In this document: positions 17,485 to 24,206 of the stretch, one piece after another | Numbering within the stretch: the first letter of the stretch is position 1 | Layout of the letters: every line of letters begins with the position of its first letter | Program-made: the position numbers and the translations under genes | Assembly: GCF_017893965.1 (NCBI RefSeq) | Contig: NZ_CP054142.1 | Span: 1,798,001-1,862,000, forward strand | From: Treponema parvum | GTDB lineage: Bacteria > Spirochaetota > Spirochaetia > Treponematales > Treponemataceae | Direction of reading: 5' to 3' | Length of the DNA stretch: 64,000 nt | The notes under the pieces: generated by a model | Databases searched by the model: none | What the model was told of the DNA's origin: nothing | The model's input: only the letters and a program-made list of their open reading frames with translations

Positions 17485-17536
17485 TTTTTGTATTATAAAG
17501 CTATCCTGTGGGTTAATCTGTATCTTAAGATACAGA
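17485..17536 (-). promoter_or_regulatory. Flavodiiron operon promoter with 20-bp palindromic operator at -41.5
   Basis: A perfect palindrome, TCTGTATCTTAAGATACAGA, occupies 17517-17536. On the minus strand a perfect TATAAT lies at 17492-17497, giving a predicted start at about 17485. The palindrome centre then falls exactly at -41.5, the position of a class II Crp/Fnr activator site, and no good -35 hexamer is present. The geometry is read from the sequence; binding by the regulator at 15294-15980 is inferred. Confidence 0.72.
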
Positions 17537-17691
17537 AGAGAGTATTTTTTAACATATAGTAGTCAGCATCATAAAGTATGGCTCAGTATATAATGCAGTA
17601 ACCCTAGAAGAGAAAACGTAATTTCTTAATCAGGCATCCGTTCAGAAGAAGAAAACTAATGCATCCGCAAAGACAACGCTGCGCATCAATA
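17537..17691. other. Intergenic spacer between redox cluster and SDR gene
   Basis: Together with the operator and promoter entries this fills the 354-bp gap between divergent genes. No further gene is seen. The composition is AT-rich. Confidence 0.5.
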
Positions 17692-17721
17692 TTTACACTG
17701 CCCTAAATATTTTTATATACT
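17692..17721 (+). promoter_or_regulatory. SDR gene promoter (leaderless geometry)
   Basis: TTTACA (17692-17697) and TATACT (17716-17721) are spaced 18 bases apart, each 5/6 to consensus. The -10 ends 7 bases before the ATG at 17729, and no Shine-Dalgarno is present, so transcription would start at or one base before the start codon. Confidence 0.6.
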
Positions 17722-17728
17722 CAAAACG

Positions 17729-18559
17729 ATGAAAAAACTTATTATCATTACCGGCGCAAGTTCCGGGATAGGAAGAGAATTTGCAAAACAGCTGTATTTT
17801 AAACTGCCCGCCGACGAAATGTGGCTTTTGGCGCGCCGAAAGGAAAAACTTGACGCGTTAGCAAAAGAACTGCACTCTCAGACAAAGAACACAAGCGGCG
17901 AAAAAAAAGGCATGTCCGTCCGCAGCGTCGAAATCGACATAGGCGGTAAAAAAGGAGCGGCGCATTTTAAAGAGCTTTTAGCACAGGAAGCGTCTAAAAA
18001 CGATATTTCGATCGCCATGCTTGTAAACAACGCCGGCTTCGGAACTTACGGGCCTTTTGAGAACACGGACACGGAGCGCGAAATGGACATGATAGACCTT
18101 AACTGCACGGCTCTTACAGGCATATGCGGCTACGCGCTTCCTTTTATGGCAAAAGGATCACAGATAATAAACGTATCGAGCCTTGCAGCCTTTATGCCGC
18201 TCGGAAATTTTGCCGTATACGCGGCGACAAAATCCTATGTCTTAAGCTTTACACAAGCGCTCGCCGCAGAAGTTTCGGATAAAGGCATAAAGGTTTGCGC
18301 TCTATGCCCCGGATCCGTAAGCACCGAATTTGCAAACGTGGCTTCCAACGGCGCAAGAAAAGAAGTTCTGCACGGACTTTCGGCTCCCAAAGTGGTCTCC
18401 CACTGCTTAAAAAAATCTACAAAGGGAAAACATTCTGCAATAATGTCCGCAAAATGGGCTGTTACGGCTTTTTTGAGCCGGTTCTTCGGCAGATATTTTA
18501 TAGCGCGCCTCACATACAAGTTTGCAAAACGTCCCGCAAATCCTATGAAAAACCGGTAA
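17729..18559 (+). CDS. Short-chain dehydrogenase/reductase
   Basis: A 276-residue SDR. The nucleotide-binding TGASSGIG is near residues 8-15, NNAGFG marks the core, and the catalytic Ser (NVSSLAAF) and YAATK (Tyr and Lys) are present. It is an NAD(P)H-dependent oxidoreductase of unknown substrate. The C-terminal stretch contains a hydrophobic segment (ALTYKFAK region) and many basic residues. Convergent with ttcA, whose stop lies 2 bp away. Confidence 0.9.
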   Translation: MKKLIIITGASSGIGREFAKQLYFKLPADEMWLLARRKEKLDALAKELHSQTKNTSGEKKGMSVRSVEIDIGGKKGAAHFKELLAQEASKNDISIAMLVNNAGFGTYGPFENTDTEREMDMIDLNCTALTGICGYALPFMAKGSQIINVSSLAAFMPLGNFAVYAATKSYVLSFTQALAAEVSDKGIKVCALCPGSVSTEFANVASNGARKEVLHGLSAPKVVSHCLKKSTKGKHSAIMSAKWAVTAFLSRFFGRYFIARLTYKFAKRPANPMKNR

Positions 18560-18561
18560 AA

Positions 18562-19269
18562 TTACGGCAAATATTCGCTTTTGATATTTTTAAGGGCGGC
18601 AAAAAGCCGCTCTTTTTTTGCGCAGCTTCCGTCGGTCAGCGTTTCAAGCTTAGCCCTCGCTTCCTTTCTAAGGGAATTCGTTTGATGATCGCAGGTGCAA
18701 ACCTCGCTCATATATCCGCGGTCTTCGGCATGTTTTTTTATAAGCGACTCGGGAACATAGCAGAGAGGCCGAATTACCGTTACCGAATATTTTTCATACT
18801 TTAACCTGGGCGGCATAGTGGAAAGCTCGCCCTGTTCCAGAGCGTTCATAAGCAAAGTTTCAAGAATATCGTCAAGATGATGACCGAGCGCAATCTTGTT
18901 AAAGCCGTTTGAAAGCGCATATTGCAAAAGCTCCGTGCGGCGTTGAGTAGAGCACCACCAGCAGTTCATCTTTTGCCCCTGTTTAATCCTTCCTAAAACA
19001 TTTACATAGATATTTTCGGTTTTTACCCGCCACGAGTCGAATAATAAAGATAACTCAGGGGTTAAAGGCTTTGTGATCTCCGACGAAATATGAAGAGCCG
19101 TAAAATCAAAATCTGCCGAACGTCTGCGGCGGCGATTGGCAAAGTATTCGATAAGCGCCGTAGAATCCTTTCCGCCCGAAGCTCCTACAAGGATGCGGTC
19201 GCCTTTTTCTATCAAAGCGTATTCAAAAACGGCTTTATCGATCAGACGGAACAAAAGCGGTTGCGGCAT
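18562..19269 (-). CDS. tRNA 2-thiocytidine biosynthesis protein TtcA-like
   Basis: A PP-loop ATPase of 235 residues. Motif SGGKDS binds ATP. The CWWC pair and a later CTCDHQ Cys would bind the [4Fe-4S] cluster of the TtcA/TtuA group. TtcA thiolates C32 of certain tRNAs. A GTG start 15 bases upstream (19284) is possible. The ATG at 19269 is preferred because a TATAGT hexamer ends 6 bases before it. It is divergent from epmA with barely 45 bp between starts. Confidence 0.85.
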   Translation of the reverse strand: MPQPLLFRLIDKAVFEYALIEKGDRILVGASGGKDSTALIEYFANRRRRRSADFDFTALHISSEITKPLTPELSLLFDSWRVKTENIYVNVLGRIKQGQKMNCWWCSTQRRTELLQYALSNGFNKIALGHHLDDILETLLMNALEQGELSTMPPRLKYEKYSVTVIRPLCYVPESLIKKHAEDRGYMSEVCTCDHQTNSLRKEARAKLETLTDGSCAKKERLFAALKNIKSEYLP

Positions 19270-19275
19270 AACGAG

Positions 19276-19308
19276 ACTATACACTTTTTTACGCCGTTTT
19301 GCTATAAT
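19276..19308. promoter_or_regulatory. Overlapping divergent promoters for ttcA-like and epmA genes
   Basis: On the minus strand TATAGT (19276-19281) lies 6 nt before the ATG at 19269. On the plus strand a perfect TATAAT (19303-19308) lies 6 nt before the ATG at 19315. In both cases the standard 7-nt offset puts the start on the A of ATG. The -35 regions are weak and fall inside the opposing promoter, so the two may compete. Confidence 0.6.
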
Positions 19309-19314
19309 TTCAGT

Positions 19315-20313
19315 ATGGATCTGGAAATGCTCAAACTGCGCGCCGTCACCATACAGCGCATCCGTGATTTTTTTATAAAAAAAGGATTCCTTGAGCTGGA
19401 CACTCCGGCCTTAAGCGCGACTCTTATTCCCGAAAGCTGTATTGAAATTTTTAAAACGGAATACATTGAGCCTTGGAGCGGCATAAGCCGTCAGCTTTAC
19501 CTTGTCCCCTCCCCTGAAATTTATATGAAACGCGTAATAGCCCAGCACAAGACGGATGTTTTTCAAATTTCAAAATGCTACAGAAATATAGAATCCATGG
19601 GGCGCATTCATAATCCCGAATTCACAATGCTCGAATATTACACTATGAACGCCGACTATAAAATTTCAGCGAAATTGACCGAAGAACTAATAAAATACAT
19701 AATTCCCCCTATAAAATCAGGAAAAGACAACTGGAGTTTTATCCGCCCGCCGTTTGCTTATATGACGATGGACGAAGCATTCGAAAAATTTGCAGGATTT
19801 AAACTGTCCGACGCGCAGGAACAGGCGGACTTGGTATATCACGCAAGAAACATGGGAATTGCGGAGCCTGCGGATGACCCCTTTGAAAACCGCTCGTGGA
19901 AAGATCTTTTCGAATTGATTTTCGTGCAATGCGTCGAACAAAAACTTTCGGAAAACAAGGCCACTGTCGTCATGAATTATCCCGTGCAAGTTCCCTGCCT
20001 TGCAAAAGATATTCCTGCAGAACAGGGAGGAAAAGTATTATGGAAGGAAAGATGGGAGCTGTATGCAAACGGAATGGAAATTGCCAACTGCTATACCGAA
20101 GAAACGTCGCCCGAAAAAGTGCGGCTCTTTTTTGAAAATGAAAGCAAAGCAAAAGCGCGGCACGCAAAAGTAAAACACATGGTCGACGCCGGATATTGGA
20201 AGATATTTAAAAATTTTCCCGAATGCTCGGGAGTTGCCATGGGCATGGACAGGCTTATCGCGCTGATATCGGGTCACAAGGCTATCTCATCCGTATTGCC
20301 ATTCATGCTGTAA
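19315..20313 (+). CDS. epmA: EF-P lysine lysyltransferase (EpmA, PoxA/GenX family)
   Basis: A 332-residue class II lysyl-tRNA-synthetase paralogue lacking the anticodon-binding domain. Motif 2 (VFQISKCYRNIE...HNPEFTMLEYY) and motif 3 (GVAMGMDRLIAL) are present. EpmA attaches beta-lysine to a Lys of EF-P instead of charging tRNA. A longer frame extends upstream to 19090, but it overlaps ttcA. The ATG at 19315, with MLKLRAVTIQRIRDFF as in the family, is the natural start. The target efp is the next gene, 41 bp downstream. No epmB is in the window. Confidence 0.93.
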   Translation: MDLEMLKLRAVTIQRIRDFFIKKGFLELDTPALSATLIPESCIEIFKTEYIEPWSGISRQLYLVPSPEIYMKRVIAQHKTDVFQISKCYRNIESMGRIHNPEFTMLEYYTMNADYKISAKLTEELIKYIIPPIKSGKDNWSFIRPPFAYMTMDEAFEKFAGFKLSDAQEQADLVYHARNMGIAEPADDPFENRSWKDLFELIFVQCVEQKLSENKATVVMNYPVQVPCLAKDIPAEQGGKVLWKERWELYANGMEIANCYTEETSPEKVRLFFENESKAKARHAKVKHMVDAGYWKIFKNFPECSGVAMGMDRLIALISGHKAISSVLPFML

Positions 20314-20354
20314 TTCATTAGAATATAAGAATATTTTTATTTTGAGAGGAAATT

Positions 20355-20921
20355 ATGATCAGAGGCGGTGAAATAAACAAAGGCACAGTCCTTTTAATTA
20401 AAAACGCTCCGTATCTTGTAGTGGAAAGAGAATTCGTAAATCCGGGAAAAGGAACCGCATTTGCACGCTGCAAACTTAAAAATTTAAAAGACGGCTCGGT
20501 TTTAAGTCAGCAGGTATTTAAAACTCCTGACATGGTCGAAGACGCAACCGTAGAGACAATCAACGCCCAGTTTATGTATTCCGAACCGGAAAACCATATC
20601 TTTCAAAACACCCAAACATTCGATCAAATTTCAGTTCCCGTAGAACTTAATCCGGACTTGAAGTATTATCTCCGCGACGACGTGGATTACCAGATAGTTA
20701 TCTGGGAAGAAAACCCGATCGACGTAAAAATTCCGCAAAAAATGGTCTTTACCGTAGCCGAAAGCGAAAATTACGTAAAGGGTGACACCGTAAGCGGCGC
20801 TACAAAGCCCGTAACTACCGAAACCGGCCTTACCGTACGCGTTCCGCTTTTTATCAAGCAAAACGAAAAGATAATGATAAACACGGAAACAAATGAATAT
20901 TTGGAGCGCATAAACAAATAA
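20355..20921 (+). CDS. efp: Translation elongation factor P
   Basis: A 188-residue three-domain EF-P that rescues ribosomes stalled on polyproline. The loop NPGKGTAFAR places Lys32 at the tip that enters the peptidyl-transferase centre; Lys there is the substrate of EpmA, which is encoded just upstream. The C-terminal domain GLTVRVPLFIKQNEKIMINTETNEYLER matches the family. GAGAGGAAATT precedes the ATG. Confidence 0.97.
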   Translation: MIRGGEINKGTVLLIKNAPYLVVEREFVNPGKGTAFARCKLKNLKDGSVLSQQVFKTPDMVEDATVETINAQFMYSEPENHIFQNTQTFDQISVPVELNPDLKYYLRDDVDYQIVIWEENPIDVKIPQKMVFTVAESENYVKGDTVSGATKPVTTETGLTVRVPLFIKQNEKIMINTETNEYLERINK

Positions 20922-20932
20922 ATAATATTTAG

Positions 20933-20961
20933 TTGCATTTATTAACTCTTAAATATAAAAT
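20933..20961 (+). promoter_or_regulatory. Promoter of the orphan winged-helix gene
   Basis: TTGCAT (20933-20938) and TAAAAT (20956-20961) are exactly 17 bases apart. The -10 ends 6 bases before the ATG at 20968, predicting a leaderless mRNA. Confidence 0.5.
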
Positions 20962-20967
20962 TAATAT

Positions 20968-21696
20968 ATGCTGATATATTTTTTTACAAACCAACCCAAA
21001 GTTTGCGAAAAAATTGCCGACAAGCTGGAATCTGCCGGATATCAGACAATCGTATTAGAAAATCAAAAAATGTTTTTTCACCTTTTAAATTCAAGCGACG
21101 AAAAGCCTTCGCTGTTTGTCATGGATTATTCTATGTTTCAGCACGACGTGCTGAACATATACCGCTACATGAAAGAAAAAAATCGTATCGTGCCTCTGAT
21201 ATTTTACAATGACCCGTATCCCGACGAAACCGTCCGCGCGCGTTTTTGGATGTATCAATGCCGCACGCATTTCAAAGATTTGGACATAAGCCCTCTAAAA
21301 GACGCGTTTTATATCATCGCGCAGGCGGTCGATTCCAAAGAATTAAAGCCGTATATTCCTCTAATTCAAAAACCGCTTCCCTTCCATGACAAAGAAATCG
21401 ACAATAAGATGCAAAGCCCGCCTCAAAAACCGGACGGTATAAATATTTATGAATTAAGGAAAAAGATGAAAATGCCGCCTTCGGTTTTTCATCTTTTTGA
21501 ATTTTTATACGAAAGAATGGGGATTTTTGTTTCTGTTGACGAACTGAGGCACACCGTACTATTAAACGGAAGAACAGCGTGCCCGGGAAGCGTGTCTTCT
21601 TATATTTCCCGCCTACGCGCGTGCTTAAATCGCTGCAAAAACTGCAGAATGGATATTTTATATTCAAACAAATGCTATAAATTAATCTGCTATTAA
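20968..21696 (+). CDS. Atypical response regulator-like protein with OmpR-type winged helix
   Basis: A 242-residue protein. Residues 1-120 look like a receiver fold. The phospho-acceptor-like Asp is in LFVMDYSMF, but the usual N-terminal acidic pair is missing (it begins MLIYFFTNQ). A linker is followed by a C-terminal winged helix (about 150-242, GSVSSYISRLRACLNRC) of the OmpR/PhoB type. It is probably a phosphorylation-independent DNA-binding regulator. No kinase gene is adjacent. Cys residues cluster at the C-terminus (C..CKNC..NKCYKLIC). The target is unknown. Confidence 0.65.
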   Translation: MLIYFFTNQPKVCEKIADKLESAGYQTIVLENQKMFFHLLNSSDEKPSLFVMDYSMFQHDVLNIYRYMKEKNRIVPLIFYNDPYPDETVRARFWMYQCRTHFKDLDISPLKDAFYIIAQAVDSKELKPYIPLIQKPLPFHDKEIDNKMQSPPQKPDGINIYELRKKMKMPPSVFHLFEFLYERMGIFVSVDELRHTVLLNGRTACPGSVSSYISRLRACLNRCKNCRMDILYSNKCYKLICY

Positions 21697-21766
21697 GGCG
21701 GATACAGATAAATTCTTCATACCGGCAGCGGCAATCGCCACACACACCGCCTTTAAAACAAAAAAA

Positions 21767-21795
21767 CTGCCGCAAAAGCACAAACGCTGCGGCAG
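21767..21795. terminator. Bidirectional terminator between orphan regulator and cheY
   Basis: CTGCCGCA (21767-21774) pairs with TGCGGCAG (21788-21795) around a 13-nt loop. On the minus strand the stem is followed by seven T (complement of 21760-21766), a good intrinsic terminator for the che operon. On the plus strand it is followed by CCTTTTAATTT. Confidence 0.8.
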
Positions 21796-21828
21796 CCTTT
21801 TAATTTATGCAAATATTTTTTTGCAAAA

Positions 21829-22266
21829 CTATTTATTCAATGAAGCGGAAATGCGTTCAAGCACCTTTTTACGGTCAAGTGGTTTTATGATGTAATTTTT
21901 TGCTCCGAGAAGCAAAGATTTTTTTACCAATTCCTCTTTTCCGAGAGCGCTGACCATGATAACTTTTGCGTTTTTATCAAAAGCCATTATCTGCTCAAGA
22001 GCCGTAATTCCGTCCATCTTGGGCATAGTTATATCCATCGTAACCAAATCCACGTTCGGGAACAATTCCTTGTATTTATCAAGTCCGTCTTTTCCATCTT
22101 CGGCGGTTGCAATCACTTCATAACCTTCGCTCGCAAGGATCTGTCCGAGTTGTTTTGCGACAAATAATGAATCATCTACGATAAGGACACGGTATTTGGA
22201 CCCGTCCGGCTTTACACCCTCGGGCGGACGTTCGTTGATTGACGGAAAATCTTGTTTTGTTTTCAT
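21829..22266 (-). CDS. cheY: Chemotaxis response regulator CheY
   Basis: A 145-residue receiver with a short N-terminal extension. The acidic pair is in VLIVDDSLF, the phospho-acceptor Asp in VTMDITMPKMDG, the Ser/Thr switch in MVSALGK, and the Lys in IIKPL. Phosphorylated by CheA, it would bind the flagellar motor switch. Last gene of cheA-cheW/R-cheX-cheY, 18 bp after cheX. Confidence 0.95.
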   Translation of the reverse strand: MKTKQDFPSINERPPEGVKPDGSKYRVLIVDDSLFVAKQLGQILASEGYEVIATAEDGKDGLDKYKELFPNVDLVTMDITMPKMDGITALEQIMAFDKNAKVIMVSALGKEELVKKSLLLGAKNYIIKPLDRKKVLERISASLNK

Positions 22267-22284
22267 ATCGTTACTCTCCCCAAA

Positions 22285-22770
22285 TTATGTGCGTTCCCTA
22301 ATAGAAACATTTATTTCAACTTTACCGTATTCCGTTATAAGAGGTACTATAAGAGCCTCAATATTTTCGGAAGAATTTCCGCTTAAAGCGGCAATTTCCA
22401 TTTTTTCGCCTACAAAAAGAACCGGAGGCGTAAGATCAAATTTAAAACCCAGTTCGTGAAGCTTGGTTACGGCCTGCGCCGTGATGATGTTCGCCAATTC
22501 GCTGATCGTAGCCTTCGCAAGATCGTCAAAACTTGTGAGAGTTTCGTTGTTCATTTTTGAAGCGATCTTAAGAGCGGTATCCGATGTCATGTCAAAAAGA
22601 ACACGGCCTTCTACATCGCCTGCAAGTCCCACCAAGGCGGCAACGCCCATCATAGGCATCGCGGTGGATTTTAAATACAAATTTCCGCGTTTTACATCAG
22701 ATCCGTCGAGAACCTCTTTTAAGACATTGTATGAAATCTCAACAAAGGGGTTAATATACTCTACACGCAT
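22285..22770 (-). CDS. cheX: CheY-P phosphatase CheX
   Basis: A 161-residue CheX/CheC-like protein. The signature is in SFDDLAKATISELANIITAQAVTKL (the E..N pattern of CheX catalysis), within an alternating beta-alpha fold. In spirochaetes CheX rather than CheZ dephosphorylates CheY. It lies between the CheW fusion and cheY, the order conserved in Treponema. Confidence 0.93.
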   Translation of the reverse strand: MRVEYINPFVEISYNVLKEVLDGSDVKRGNLYLKSTAMPMMGVAALVGLAGDVEGRVLFDMTSDTALKIASKMNNETLTSFDDLAKATISELANIITAQAVTKLHELGFKFDLTPPVLFVGEKMEIAALSGNSSENIEALIVPLITEYGKVEINVSIRERT

Positions 22771-22793
22771 ACATATTTCTCCTTATAAGTTTA

Positions 22794-24200
22794 TTATTGT
22801 TTGCTGTAAATGAAAAGAGAATCTATCATCTTCTCTTCCCATCCGTGTCGGGCGGACAATGATTCATTTTCACCTAAGACGACGATTCCGTTTCCTTTCA
22901 GCTTTTCGGCAAAGTCGTCAATAAGCGGGTCTTGCACGTTTTGCGGAAGCAGAGAAACAACATCGCGCGCAAAAATGATATCAACCATAGGAAGTACGTT
23001 GGTATTCGAACAATCATGGTATTCAAACATTATAGAATCTTTTATTTCTTGAGTAAACGTATACTCACCGTTGGCTTTATGGGTTACGTACGGAGCATAC
23101 CAATCGTTTGCAAAAGACGCTTCTATGGACAAAAGAGGCGCGTTGGATACATTTAGAAGATCCTTATCGTGAGCGTAGATTCTGATCTTGGCTTCCGGAT
23201 AGCGCTTTTTAAGAAGGCAAGCTAAAGAATACGTTTCATGTCCCTTGCCGCATCCTATGTTCCATACGATGATCTGTTTTGCAACGTTATCCGGCAACAG
23301 TTTATAGATGTTATCCGCCAGAGCTCGCGGCCACCAGGAAGACGAACCCTTCGACCAAAACGGACCGAGAAATTCGTCGGCCTTTTCTTTATTTTGAAGC
23401 TGCGTGGTCTTTCCGGCGCAAAGTTTAACCCATTCGGCGAAACGACGCTTTACCCAGCTTTCATTTATATGCGACACATAAAATTCTTCGATCGCCTGCA
23501 AATCATGAACAATAAAGTTATAGTCCTTGTCGCTTGCTTCGGAAGAAGCCGCTGCTGAAGCGGCATTAGCCGGCGATGAAGAGGGAACTGCATTTGCGGC
23601 ACTTCTGCCTGCCGGCGCCGCTGCGGACGGCTGCTGTAAAACCACAGGTTTAATTGGTTTTGCAATTTCGGCGTCGATCTTTCCGCTGAAAATTCGATCT
23701 ATGTCAAGCAAGATATACAGCTGCCTTCCGCTTTCAACCACTCCGTAGATATATCTTATGCTTATATCGCCGAACAAGGGATGAGGCGGCTGAATGGTGT
23801 CTTTTTGAATGCCGACTACGGAATGAATTTCATCGACGACGGCGCCGAAGGTTTGCTCTCCTACTGTTACGATAAGCAGGTTTTCCAGCTCGTCGATTTT
23901 CTTGGCCGGCACGTCGATATTAAAAAACAGTCTGAAATCTATGATCGGAATAATATCGCCGCGGAGATTATACACTCCTACAACAAAGGGCAAAACATTC
24001 GGAACGTAGGTAAAGTGTCCAACCTTCGCTATTTCCTTTATTTTCATTATATCGATAGCGTAATCTTTTCCGGCTAACGAAAACGTTATCATTTTAAAAT
24101 CAACGGCAGAAATTTTTTCTTTTTCGGAATTTTCGTCGTCCTTATCAAGCAATTCAGTATCCGTCTGATTTTTAACGGCTAATTCGTTAGAAGCATCCAT
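22794..24200 (-). CDS. CheW fused to a CheR-like domain
   Basis: A 468-residue two-domain protein. Residues about 35-180 are a CheW coupling domain (FVVGVYNLRGDIIPIIDFR). After an Ala/Ser/Pro-rich linker, residues about 225-468 resemble the CheR methyltransferase fold with a SAM-like loop (WNIGCGKGHETYSLA) and FARDVVSLL. This CheW-CheR-like fusion is known from Treponema, where it has been linked to receptor-array architecture. Whether the CheR-like part still methylates receptors is not evident. It lies 6 bp downstream of cheA. Confidence 0.9.
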   Translation of the reverse strand: MDASNELAVKNQTDTELLDKDDENSEKEKISAVDFKMITFSLAGKDYAIDIMKIKEIAKVGHFTYVPNVLPFVVGVYNLRGDIIPIIDFRLFFNIDVPAKKIDELENLLIVTVGEQTFGAVVDEIHSVVGIQKDTIQPPHPLFGDISIRYIYGVVESGRQLYILLDIDRIFSGKIDAEIAKPIKPVVLQQPSAAAPAGRSAANAVPSSSPANAASAAASSEASDKDYNFIVHDLQAIEEFYVSHINESWVKRRFAEWVKLCAGKTTQLQNKEKADEFLGPFWSKGSSSWWPRALADNIYKLLPDNVAKQIIVWNIGCGKGHETYSLACLLKKRYPEAKIRIYAHDKDLLNVSNAPLLSIEASFANDWYAPYVTHKANGEYTFTQEIKDSIMFEYHDCSNTNVLPMVDIIFARDVVSLLPQNVQDPLIDDFAEKLKGNGIVVLGENESLSARHGWEEKMIDSLFIYSKQ

Positions 24201-24206
24201 AATTTC

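Noticed and set aside
17517-17536. Palindrome as a transcription terminator
   Set aside because: The stem is AT-rich with no loop or T tract, and it sits upstream of a good -10, which fits an operator better.
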